A model generated the notes under the pieces. It ran no database searches. It saw only the letters and a list, made by a program, of their open reading frames with translations, and was not told where the DNA came from. The position numbers were made by a program, and so were the translations under genes. A stretch of DNA of 64,000 nt from Mycolicibacterium komossense. Its GTDB lineage: Bacteria; Actinomycetota; Actinomycetes; Mycobacteriales; Mycobacteriaceae. Shown piece by piece: positions 15,781-23,354 of this stretch; position 1 is the first letter of the stretch, and the number at the start of each line of letters is the position of its first letter. The stretch is taken from assembly GCF_025822605.1 (NCBI RefSeq), contig NZ_JACKTY010000049.1, positions 186,001 through 250,000 on the forward strand. The letters run 5' to 3'.

Positions 15781-17082
15781 TCAACCGACGTCGCTATCGA
15801 GGGGGGCGGTTGGACGCGGTGGATCCGTGACGGCACCCCCACGCAGGACGCCGAGCAGACGCATGCCGTGGTAGACGACCAATGCGGCTATCGAACCCAG
15901 CGCGATACCGGTGAAGGTGAGACTGCCGATCTGCCAGCCGAAGTCAGCGATACCGATGATCAGCGCGATCGCTGCCGTCATCTGATTGATGGGCAGGGAG
16001 AAGTCGACATGATTCGTGAGCCAGATCCGGACACCCAGCACGCCGACCAGCCCGTACAACACGATCGTCGCACCGCCGAGCACGCCCGACGGGATGGCTG
16101 AGATGGTGGCACCGACCTTGGGGCACAACGACAATGCGATCGCGACAGCACCGGCGATCCAGTAGGCGGCCGTCGAGTAGACGCGGGTTGCAGCCATCAC
16201 GCCGATGTTCTCGGCGTAGGTGGTGGTCGCCGAGCCGCCGCCGAAACCGGCCAGCACGGTGGCCACGCCATCGGCGGCCAAGGCCCGACCGGTCACCGGA
16301 TCCAGGTCGGTGTCGGTCATCTGGCCGACCGATTTCACGTGACCGATGTTCTCGGCGACCAGGGCGATGACGGCGGGCAGAAACATCGGCAGCACCGACA
16401 GCGTGAAGGTCGGGGTCTGGAATTCCGGTAGGCCCAGCCAGCTCGCCGCTGCGATCGCCGACGTGTCGACCTCGCCCAGCACCAGTGCCAGCAGGTAGCC
16501 GAGCACCACCGCGATGAAGATCGCCAGCCTGCCGACGATGCCGCGGAAGAACGCCAAGGCGCCGACCAGGAGGACCAGGGTCACGACTCCGACGACGGGG
16601 CCCTTCTCGAAGTTGGCCTTGGCTGCGGGGGCCAGGTTGAACCCGATCAGCGCGACGATCGCCCCGGTCACGATCGGAGGCAGGATCAGGTCGATCCACC
16701 GGGTGCCGACCAGGTGGACCGTCACGCCGATGAGGATCAACACGAGTCCGACGGCTACCAGGCCCGCCAGCGCGCTGCCCGCCCCGTTCGAGGCCACCGC
16801 GGCCGTCACGGGTGCGATCACCGAAAAGCTGGACCCCAGGTAACTGGGTAGCCGGTTGCCGGTGATGATCAGGAACAGCAGCGTGCCGATGCCGGAGAAC
16901 AACAGGGTGGTGGCAGGCGGAAATCCGGTCAGCACCGGCACCAGGAAGGTCGCCCCGAACATCGCCACCACATGCTGGGCGCCGATCCCGATCGTCCTCG
17001 GCCAGCTCAGCCGCTCGTCGGGCGCGACGACGAAGTCGACGTCGGATCTCGATTCGACCGGTTTCCAGCGCAGCGGCATCAT
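15781..17082 (-). CDS. Uracil/xanthine permease (NCS2 family)
   Basis: 433-aa transporter with about 12-14 hydrophobic segments. HVVAMFGATFLVPVLTGFPP near the N-terminus and FGGGSATTTYAENIGVMAAT in the middle are signatures of UraA-like nucleobase:cation symporters. Uracil is the most likely substrate because the N-terminus and the GGG(S/T)xTTY motif resemble UraA/PyrP more than xanthine transporters. No pyr genes or PyrR-type leader are adjacent. The end lies 9 bp from the start of the methyltransferase gene on the same strand, so the two may be co-transcribed. Confidence 0.88.
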   Translation of the reverse strand: MMPLRWKPVESRSDVDFVVAPDERLSWPRTIGIGAQHVVAMFGATFLVPVLTGFPPATTLLFSGIGTLLFLIITGNRLPSYLGSSFSVIAPVTAAVASNGAGSALAGLVAVGLVLILIGVTVHLVGTRWIDLILPPIVTGAIVALIGFNLAPAAKANFEKGPVVGVVTLVLLVGALAFFRGIVGRLAIFIAVVLGYLLALVLGEVDTSAIAAASWLGLPEFQTPTFTLSVLPMFLPAVIALVAENIGHVKSVGQMTDTDLDPVTGRALAADGVATVLAGFGGGSATTTYAENIGVMAATRVYSTAAYWIAGAVAIALSLCPKVGATISAIPSGVLGGATIVLYGLVGVLGVRIWLTNHVDFSLPINQMTAAIALIIGIADFGWQIGSLTFTGIALGSIAALVVYHGMRLLGVLRGGAVTDPPRPTAPLDSDVG

Positions 17083-17154
17083 GGCACTCGACTGAACACC
17101 ATCGGCGCGGGAAACGCATCGCGAACCGAAGATGGCTGGGGCGTGTCTCCGCTT

Positions 17155-18021
17155 TCAGCCCAGCTCGGCCAGCCGCGGCACCACCTCGTCGCCGAGTCGC
17201 TGTGTGTAGCCCACCGGGTCCGGGTTGCCCGGGTACGGGCCCACGTTGACCAGATCGAACCCGAGGGCGGCGAACTTCTCGGCAGTGCGCAAGAAGGTAT
17301 CGCCGTCGAAGGGGTCAATGAACAAGCCGGCGGTCTTGCGGATTTCTGCAGGGTCGCGGCCGACGTCATCGCAGTGCCGGTTCAGCACGTCGATCTTGTG
17401 TGCGGCCACCTCGGCGTCCATGGTGGTGGTGTTCCAGACGTCGGCGTACTGAGCAACCAGGCGAAGGGTCTTCTTCTCGCCATCCCCGCCGATCAGCACC
17501 GGGGGTCGCCGGATCGGCTGCGGCACGCAAATGGTCTCCGCCAATTGGTAGTGCTGGCCCTGGTAAGGCCCGTCGTTCTCACTCCACATCTGCCCACAGA
17601 TCTGCAGCGTCTCCTCGAGCATCTCGAAGCGATCGCGCACCGGGGGATAGGGCACGCCCAATGCCAGGTGCTCCCGTTCGTACCAGGCCGCACCGATACC
17701 GAACATCGACCGTCCGCCGGACAGAACGTCAAGTGTCGTCACGGTTTTCGCGAGAATGCCGGGATGGCGGTACGTGACGCCGGTGACGAGCATCGTCAAC
17801 GTGATGGTCTCCGTCTTCCCGGCCACAAAGCCCAACGAGGTGTAGCCCTCGAGGAACGGGTCCTCGGCCCGGCCCACCGCTTCCATCTGGAAGAAGTGGT
17901 CGGCCAAGGTGAACATGGTCGCGCCGGATTGTTCCGCGGCCTGCGCTGTCCCCGCCAGGGTGGGGGCGAGCTTCGCGGGATCGCCGGGCAGAAAGTCGAT
18001 GAAGTGAACGCCCAGTTCCAT
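17155..18021 (-). CDS. LLM-class F420-dependent oxidoreductase
   Basis: 288-aa luciferase-like monooxygenase-fold protein. MELGVHFIDFLPGDPAKL, GVTYRHPGILAKTVTTLDVLSGGR and GIGAAWYEREHLALG are typical of the mycobacterial F420-dependent subgroup. The substrate is unknown. The start ATG at 18021 is preceded by AAGGAG on the minus strand; an open frame to 18132 would overlap marR and has no similarity. It lies 17 bp downstream of marR, so the MarR-type repressor and this enzyme probably form one operon. Confidence 0.88.
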   Translation of the reverse strand: MELGVHFIDFLPGDPAKLAPTLAGTAQAAEQSGATMFTLADHFFQMEAVGRAEDPFLEGYTSLGFVAGKTETITLTMLVTGVTYRHPGILAKTVTTLDVLSGGRSMFGIGAAWYEREHLALGVPYPPVRDRFEMLEETLQICGQMWSENDGPYQGQHYQLAETICVPQPIRRPPVLIGGDGEKKTLRLVAQYADVWNTTTMDAEVAAHKIDVLNRHCDDVGRDPAEIRKTAGLFIDPFDGDTFLRTAEKFAALGFDLVNVGPYPGNPDPVGYTQRLGDEVVPRLAELG

Positions 18022-18038
18022 ATCGGTTGTGCTCCTTG

Positions 18039-18482
18039 CTAATCGGTGACGCGCTCCAATAAGTGGAGCGCATCTAGGATGACCCCGCGCTCGGCTTCGC
18101 TGAACTGATCCTGCATGGCGCTGACCAGCCATTCCTCGCGAACCTGGCGATCGTTCTGTGCTCGCCGACGACCTTCTGCGGTCAAGGCGATCAGCTGGCG
18201 GCGCCCGTCATCGGGGTCTGGTGTGCGGTGGATCAACGCCTGCCGGTCGAGCCCGACCAGCGTGGCAGCCATGGACTGCGGGCGTACCCGCTCTGCGCCG
18301 GCGAGCTGACTCGTCGATGCAGACCCGTCCTTGAACAGCCGTAGCAGCACCGCGGTCTGGGACGGGGTGAGGTCCTCATCGGTTCCGAGTTCCTTGAGTC
18401 TTCGGCGCAGTCGGGAGAACATCACCCGCAGTTCGCGGGCCGCCCGCACCGAGGAATCGCTGACCTTGTGCACCCTTGCCAC
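18039..18482 (-). CDS. MarR-family transcriptional regulator
   Basis: 147-aa winged-helix regulator. LTPSQTAVLLRLFKDGSAS, LAGAERVRPQSMAATLVGL (recognition helix) and the beta-wing DPDDGRRQLIALT are characteristic. The start is GTG at 18482. The promoter region carries a perfect-arm inverted repeat (18490-18523), and a TAGTTT -10-like hexamer on the minus strand (18486-18491) overlaps it, so autoregulation is likely. The downstream LLM oxidoreductase is the obvious co-regulated gene. Confidence 0.9.
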   Translation of the reverse strand: MARVHKVSDSSVRAARELRVMFSRLRRRLKELGTDEDLTPSQTAVLLRLFKDGSASTSQLAGAERVRPQSMAATLVGLDRQALIHRTPDPDDGRRQLIALTAEGRRRAQNDRQVREEWLVSAMQDQFSEAERGVILDALHLLERVTD

Positions 18483-18489
18483 CCTAAAC

Positions 18490-18523
18490 TAGACAGTTCA
18501 AACTGTCCAGTTTTAACTGTCTA
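18490..18523. promoter_or_regulatory. Putative MarR operator
   Basis: Arms TAGACAGTT (18490-18498) and AACTGTCTA (18515-18523) are perfect inverted repeats. A third half-site makes an inner palindrome, GACAGTT-CA-AACTGTC (18492-18507). So there are three copies of AACTGTC in 34 bp, just upstream of marR. Confidence 0.75.
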
Positions 18524-18531
18524 ATTGGGGA

Positions 18532-19749
18532 TCAGGAGGGCGGGGTCCAGGCCAGATAGATCGCGGAGCCGACGGCCAATACGGCGATGCCGGTGACGAC
18601 TGCCGCGGTCGGGAGCGAGAACGCCAGCACAAGACACCCCACCAGGCCGGCCGCCGGGAGCACACCACGCCTCAGAGTCCACGCCGAACAGTTCGCGATC
18701 GCGTAGTACGCAAGCACGCCGAACGACGAAAAGCCGATCGCCCCACGCAGATCGACCGTTGCGGCGAGCGCCGCGACGACGATCCCGACCGCGATCTCAG
18801 CCTGCCGGGGTACGCCCTCGTGGACCCGGGCGAGGGGTCGCGGCAGATGCCGGTCGCGCGCCATCGCCAGCGTCGTGCGAGAGACTCCGAGGATCAGTGA
18901 CAGCAGCGCTCCCAGCGCCGCCAGCGCCGCCCCGACGGTGACGACCGGAACCAGCCAGGTCAGTCCGGCGGCCCGCACGGCTGCGGTCAGCGGCGCGGCG
19001 GCTGCCGCCAGCCCGGCACTTCCGAGCGCCGCGAGCAGGGCCACGGCGACGGCGAGGTAGACCACAAGGGTGATGCCCAGTGCCAACGGGATGGCCCTGG
19101 GGATGGTGCGCGCGGGGTCACGCACCTCCTCGCCGAGAGTCGCGATCCGGGCGTAGCCGGCGAAGGCGAAAAACAACAGGCCCGCCGCCTGCAGGACCCC
19201 AGCCACCGTCGCGTCGCTGCCGAGGCCGAGTCGCGCGACATCGGCAGCCCCGGAAGTGGCGATCCCCACCACCGCCGCTGCCAGCACGGCGAGGACGGCG
19301 GTGACGACAACCCGCGTCACCAGTGCCGATCGCTGAACTCCACAACAATTCAGTACGGTCAGCGCGACCACTGCGCCCACCGCCGCCGCATGCGCCTGGC
19401 CAGGCCACACATAAACACCGACGGTCAGTGCCATCGCCGCGCAGGATGCGGTCTTGCCGACGACGAAACTCCACCCGGCGAGATATCCCCAGAACGGGCC
19501 GAGACGCTCGCGCCCGTAGACGTAGGTGCCACCGGACTCGGGGTAGCGGGCGGCCAGTCGCGCCGAGGACATCGCATTGCAATAGGCGACTACCGCCGCT
19601 AGGGCGAGCCCGATCAACAGGGCCGGCCCGCCTGCCGCGGCCGCAGGCGCGAACGCAGCGAAAACCCCAGCCCCGATCATTGATCCGAGGCCGATCGCAA
19701 CGGCGTCGACGGGGCCGAGTCGCCGCGCCAGGGGAGCGCTCATCCCCAT
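18532..19749 (-). CDS. APC-family amino acid permease
   Basis: 405-aa polytopic membrane protein with about 12 segments. The N-terminal AVAIGLGSMIGAGVFAAFAP carries the GxGIGxGIF-type substrate-binding motif of the APC superfamily (here GSMIGAGVF). YPESGGTYVYGRERLGPFWGYLAGW is also typical. Length is slightly short for the family. The substrate is not predictable. A second in-frame ATG at 19743 begins MSAPLARR; neither has a good Shine-Dalgarno. Its stop is 9 bp from the MarR operator, and it is on the same strand upstream of marR. Confidence 0.87.
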   Translation of the reverse strand: MGMSAPLARRLGPVDAVAIGLGSMIGAGVFAAFAPAAAAGGPALLIGLALAAVVAYCNAMSSARLAARYPESGGTYVYGRERLGPFWGYLAGWSFVVGKTASCAAMALTVGVYVWPGQAHAAAVGAVVALTVLNCCGVQRSALVTRVVVTAVLAVLAAAVVGIATSGAADVARLGLGSDATVAGVLQAAGLLFFAFAGYARIATLGEEVRDPARTIPRAIPLALGITLVVYLAVAVALLAALGSAGLAAAAAPLTAAVRAAGLTWLVPVVTVGAALAALGALLSLILGVSRTTLAMARDRHLPRPLARVHEGVPRQAEIAVGIVVAALAATVDLRGAIGFSSFGVLAYYAIANCSAWTLRRGVLPAAGLVGCLVLAFSLPTAAVVTGIAVLAVGSAIYLAWTPPS

Positions 19750-19827
19750 ACTGATAGCACGCTCAGATGATCAGTGAGTGACACCGACCGCCGCGACCGG
19801 ATGGTCGTCGAATTCGTCGCCCGTCAG

Positions 19828-20127
19828 TTAGGTGGCGTTGCGAACGATGTTGCCGCCGAGATAGGCAACATAGCCGATCGCACCGATGACCGCGGCCTTG
19901 CGGGCCTTCGGCACGGCCAGCCCGAGCCCGATGGCGGTCTCGAGGCTTCCGTTGATGCGAATGTGCTGGTCGGTGTTTCGCGGGAACGCCTGCTTGGTGA
20001 TCCCCTCGAAGAGGTCCGGCTTGGCGAAATGCGCCAGCCCGGTCCCGGCGAGCACGAGGCCGCCGATCTGGACCAGGCGGGAATTGCGCTTGGCGGTGGG
20101 GACGGCGGTGGCAGCAGCGGCGGTCAT
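19828..20127 (-). CDS. Small DoxX-like membrane protein
   Basis: 99-aa protein with about three hydrophobic segments (QIGGLVLAGTGLAHF, ETAIGLGLAVPKA, AVIGAIGYVAYLGGNIV). It resembles short DoxX-like proteins of mycobacteria; FAKPDLFEGITKQAFP is a phrase shared with that group. ATG at 20127 has GAAAGG upstream (minus strand). It lies 16 bp downstream of the monooxygenase gene and is likely co-transcribed with it. Confidence 0.75.
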   Translation of the reverse strand: MTAAAATAVPTAKRNSRLVQIGGLVLAGTGLAHFAKPDLFEGITKQAFPRNTDQHIRINGSLETAIGLGLAVPKARKAAVIGAIGYVAYLGGNIVRNAT

Positions 20128-20143
20128 CGAAAAGCCTTTCGGG

Positions 20144-21637
20144 TCAGGAGATCTGGTAGTCGCTGAATGGGAAGTCCGACGCTTCCCGCACGGCTTCCTT
20201 GGTCGACGTCGGCCGCAGCAGTGACGGCTCACCGCTGGGGTTGTAATAGTACGAACGTGAGGTGGCGCAGTTGCCGATGGTCCACAGGGAGTCGCCGAGC
20301 AGCTCGGTCATCCGATCCAGATACCGGGCGTTGGCCTCTTCGGTCACCTCGAAGGTCGTCGCGCCGCGGCGCTTGACCTCCGTGAAAAGCCGGTCCATCA
20401 ACCGCATCTGGTATTCCATCGTGTTGAAGAAGTTCAACCCGAGGAAAGCGTACGGGCTGGCGAGGCTCAGGAAATTCGGGAAGTAGGGCATCGACACACC
20501 CTGGTAGGCCTGGAACCTGGTGTCGCGCCACCACTTTCCAAGGTTGCGGCCCTGCCTGCCGATCACCTCGATGGCCGGGAAGTTCGCCTCCCACAGGTCG
20601 AAACCGGTGGCCAGCACCAGGGTGTCGATCTCGGTCTTGGTGCCGTCTGAGTTGACGATGCCGTCGGCCTGGACGTGGTCGATACCCTCGGACTGCAGGT
20701 GCACGTTCGGTTTGGTGAAGGCGCGGTAGTAGCCGTTGGAGAACGTCGGCCGCTTGCAGCCGAAGTCGTAGTCCGGAGTCAGCCTGTCCCGCAGTTCTTT
20801 ATCGCGGATAGACGCGAACCGGTGCATCTTCGCCAGGTCCGCGGCAGCGATGTTGAGCCGCCGGAAGGTGCGGTGTCTGATCACCGCGGTGCTGATCATC
20901 GCCTCGTAGATGGTGTCGGTCACCGCGCGGATCGCACGTTGTGCCAGCGGCACCCGTGCGAACAGTCGCTTGGCGCGCTCCGAGAACCGGATATCGATCT
21001 TCGGCACCACCCAGATTGCCGTCCGCTGGTAGACGGTCAACTCGGCGGCTGACTTGGCCAAGACCGGAATCAGCTGGACTGCGGTGGCGCCGGTGCCGAT
21101 GATCGCGACGCGCTTACCGTCGGCGCGGTAGTTGTCGTCCCAGTCGGTGGTGTGGATGACCTTGCCGGCGAAATCGTCGATCCCGGCAATGTCAGGGACC
21201 TTGGGCTGCGACAGGAATCCGGTGGCGGTGATCAGGTAACGGGTGCTCAGCGTCTCACCGCCGGCGAGGGTGACCCGCCACAGCTTGGCGTCCTCGTCCC
21301 AGCGGGCACTCTCGACGACCGTGTTGTAGCGGATGTGGCGGCGTACGTCGTACTTGTCCGCGACGTCACCGGCGTACTGCTTGATCTCGGCGCCGGTGGA
21401 GAACAGCCGCGACCAGTTGGGGTTCGGCTCGAAGAAGTAGGAGTAGGTGGTGGTGGGGACATCGACAGCCAGGCCGGGATAGTGGTTGACGTGCCACGTG
21501 CCACCGAGATCGTCCTCACGGTCGAGGATGACGAAGTTCTCGATCTTGAGGCGTTTGAGTTGGATCGCCGCTCCGATGCCGCCGAACCCGGCGCCGACGA
21601 TCAGCGCATCGAAGGCGGCCGAATGCTCCGCTGTCAT
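20144..21637 (-). CDS. Flavin-containing Baeyer-Villiger-type monooxygenase
   Basis: 497-aa FAD/NADPH enzyme. The FAD motif GAGFGGIGAAIQL is near residue 16 and the NADPH motif GTGATAVQL near 185. Between them FAGKVIHTTDW fits the type I Baeyer-Villiger fingerprint FxGxxxHxxxW(P/D). So it probably oxygenates a ketone or related lipid; the substrate is unknown. On the minus strand TACGGT (21644-21649) ends 6 nt before the ATG, suggesting a leaderless transcript, and a perfect inverted repeat lies immediately upstream. The promoter therefore lies within the 3' end of the preceding hydrolase gene. Confidence 0.9.
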   Translation of the reverse strand: MTAEHSAAFDALIVGAGFGGIGAAIQLKRLKIENFVILDREDDLGGTWHVNHYPGLAVDVPTTTYSYFFEPNPNWSRLFSTGAEIKQYAGDVADKYDVRRHIRYNTVVESARWDEDAKLWRVTLAGGETLSTRYLITATGFLSQPKVPDIAGIDDFAGKVIHTTDWDDNYRADGKRVAIIGTGATAVQLIPVLAKSAAELTVYQRTAIWVVPKIDIRFSERAKRLFARVPLAQRAIRAVTDTIYEAMISTAVIRHRTFRRLNIAAADLAKMHRFASIRDKELRDRLTPDYDFGCKRPTFSNGYYRAFTKPNVHLQSEGIDHVQADGIVNSDGTKTEIDTLVLATGFDLWEANFPAIEVIGRQGRNLGKWWRDTRFQAYQGVSMPYFPNFLSLASPYAFLGLNFFNTMEYQMRLMDRLFTEVKRRGATTFEVTEEANARYLDRMTELLGDSLWTIGNCATSRSYYYNPSGEPSLLRPTSTKEAVREASDFPFSDYQIS

Positions 21638-21649
21638 GTAGCGACCGTA

Positions 21650-21667
21650 CCTTACCGACCGGTAAGG
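21650..21667. promoter_or_regulatory. Putative TetR-type operator of the monooxygenase gene
   Basis: CCTTACCG-AC-CGGTAAGG has perfect 8-bp arms and abuts the TACGGT -10 hexamer (21644-21649, minus strand). It also encodes the last codons and stop of the upstream hydrolase. No TetR gene is adjacent, so the regulator is unknown. Confidence 0.7.
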
Positions 21668-22290
21668 ATTAATGCCGCCTCAACTGCGAGTTTGGGCACG
21701 TCGATGGTCTTGGAACCCAGGTCGTGACGCGCCCCGGTAACCTCGACGATCCTCGTCGGGCCGGTGACCAGCGCGGCCGCCCGCGCCAGCTCGTCGATGG
21801 TGCCGAACGGGTCTGCGGTGCCGTGGGTGAACACCGTCGGGATCGCGATATCGGTGAGGTGTTCGGTCCTGGCGCGTTCCGGCTTGCCCGGCGGATGCAG
21901 TGGGTAGGAGAACAGTGTCAACGTGGTCAGGTCCGCGCTCTGAGCGGCCGCCACCATCGAGGTCATCCGACCGCCGTAGGAGTGGCCGCCGGCGATCACC
22001 GGACCGGGTGTCAGCGAGTGGGCCCACTCGATCGCCTCGACGATCCCCTGCTGATCGGAGGCCGCCGAGTTCGACGGTGGACCCTTGGGGCGACGCCGGC
22101 GATAGGGCAGGTTGTAGCGCACCGCCAGCCAGCCGCGTCCCGCCCACTCGTCGCAGAGCCGGATCAGTAACGGCGACTCCCGGCTGCCGCCGGCGCCGTG
22201 GGTGAGCAGCACCACGCCGGTCGGCTCCCCGTCGGGTTCATGCGCCACGCCCGCGATGTCGGACAGACCGTCGAGGTCGCCGCGACTCAC
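21652..22290 (-). CDS. Alpha/beta-fold hydrolase (KANL3/Tex30-like)
   Basis: 212-aa serine hydrolase-like protein. Motifs: VLLTHGAGGSRESPLL (oxyanion region), nucleophile elbow GGHSYGGRM, TVFTHGTADPFG (acid) and GARHDLG (His). It is the counterpart of the small hydrolase next to thiD in M. tuberculosis. GTG at 22290 overlaps the thiD stop (GTGA) and begins VSRGDLDGL. The frame is open further upstream but only inside thiD. Translational coupling places it in the thiD transcript, under the second TPP riboswitch. Confidence 0.85.
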   Translation of the reverse strand: MSRGDLDGLSDIAGVAHEPDGEPTGVVLLTHGAGGSRESPLLIRLCDEWAGRGWLAVRYNLPYRRRRPKGPPSNSAASDQQGIVEAIEWAHSLTPGPVIAGGHSYGGRMTSMVAAAQSADLTTLTLFSYPLHPPGKPERARTEHLTDIAIPTVFTHGTADPFGTIDELARAAALVTGPTRIVEVTGARHDLGSKTIDVPKLAVEAALILTGR

Positions 22291-23123
22291 TGCGTCAGCC
22301 TGAACAATGCCGACACCGGACCATGACCACGGCCCAGGGGATAGGCCGCCCGGATGCATTCGGTGACCCAGGATTTCGCGAACGCCACCGCATCGGGAAC
22401 CGAGTAGCCGTGTGCGAGTGCGCATGCTGTCGCCGCGGCGAGGGTGTCACCGGCGCCGTGGTCATGGCCGGTATCGACGCGGGGACCGTCGAACTCGTAG
22501 AAATCGGTGCCGTCGTATAACAGGTCCGGGCTCATCGTCGACGACCGCAGATGTCCGCCCTTGACCAGTACCCACTGCGGTCCCAGTGCGTGCAGGGCCC
22601 GCGCGGCGTCGCGTTGCGACTGTGCGTCGACGACATCGATATCCACCAGCAGCCGCACCTCGTCGAGGTTGGGTGTCACCAGCGTTGCCAGCGGAAACAG
22701 TTGGCTGCGAATCGAATTCAGTGCGGAAGGATGCAGCAGCGGGTCGCCGTGCATGGACGCGCAGACGGGATCGACGACCAATGGGACGGTGCCCGCGAGC
22801 CCCTCCGCGCGCCAGGTCTCGGTCACGGTCGCGATGATCTCCGCCGAGGCCAGCATGCCGGTCTTGGCGGCCTGGATGCCGATATCGGAGGTGACCGCGC
22901 TGATCTGTCCGGCGACCACGTCGAGTGGGATCTCGTGGAAAGCCTTGACGCCCAGGGAGTTCTGCACCGTCACAGCGGTCACGGCAACGCAGCCGTGCAG
23001 GCCAAGCATCGCGAACGTGCGCAGATCGGCCTGGATGCCCGCGCCGCCGCCGGAGTCGGAACCCGCGATCGTCATCACCCGCAGCGGTGTCTGACCGGTT
23101 GGGGTCAGTGGCAGCATGTTCAC
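22287..23123 (-). CDS. thiD: Hydroxymethylpyrimidine/phosphomethylpyrimidine kinase ThiD
   Basis: 278-aa ribokinase-fold enzyme that phosphorylates HMP and HMP-P for ThiE. GSDSGGGAGIQADLRTF (about 22-38), AVTAVTVQNSLGV, AAKTGMLAS, VVDPVCASMHGDPLL, VTPNLDEVRLL and the anion-hole TGHDHGAGDTLAAA are family motifs. GTG at 23123 is chosen: GGGAG lies 6 nt upstream, whereas the ATG at 23117 would be 12 nt away. It is directly behind a TPP riboswitch, with no thiC between. In H37Rv thiC lies beside thiD; here the next gene upstream is a divergent exporter. Confidence 0.95.
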   Translation of the reverse strand: MNMLPLTPTGQTPLRVMTIAGSDSGGGAGIQADLRTFAMLGLHGCVAVTAVTVQNSLGVKAFHEIPLDVVAGQISAVTSDIGIQAAKTGMLASAEIIATVTETWRAEGLAGTVPLVVDPVCASMHGDPLLHPSALNSIRSQLFPLATLVTPNLDEVRLLVDIDVVDAQSQRDAARALHALGPQWVLVKGGHLRSSTMSPDLLYDGTDFYEFDGPRVDTGHDHGAGDTLAAATACALAHGYSVPDAVAFAKSWVTECIRAAYPLGRGHGPVSALFRLTQ

Positions 23124-23129
23124 TTACTT

Positions 23130-23214
23130 CTCCCTACGCCGGCATGACCCGGTCAGGTTCGGACGGTCGACGGCCCCAGCCGTCCTCTCAGCGCGTTGGG
23201 TGCGCGCTCCCGCG
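23130..23214 (-). promoter_or_regulatory. TPP (THI-box) riboswitch ahead of thiD
   Basis: On the minus strand the blocks read CGGGAGCGCG, CGCTGAGAGGACGGC, then ACCTGACCGGGTCATGCCGG and CGTAGGGAGAAG, the full THI-box order. GGGAG in the 3' P1 strand serves as the thiD ribosome-binding site, as at the thiO switch, so control is probably translational. Confidence 0.94.
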
Positions 23215-23354
23215 TTATACGTGCTTCAACCTAGCGCAGCGGCCGGCCGGGGTGGCGGGGGGAATGGAATTGCCCGGCGAAGGTTTGTATAGCTAACATA
23301 TGCGAATCCTTGCGCACAGTGCGGTGCGAACCGACGTGAGGTGAATAAGCGCTG

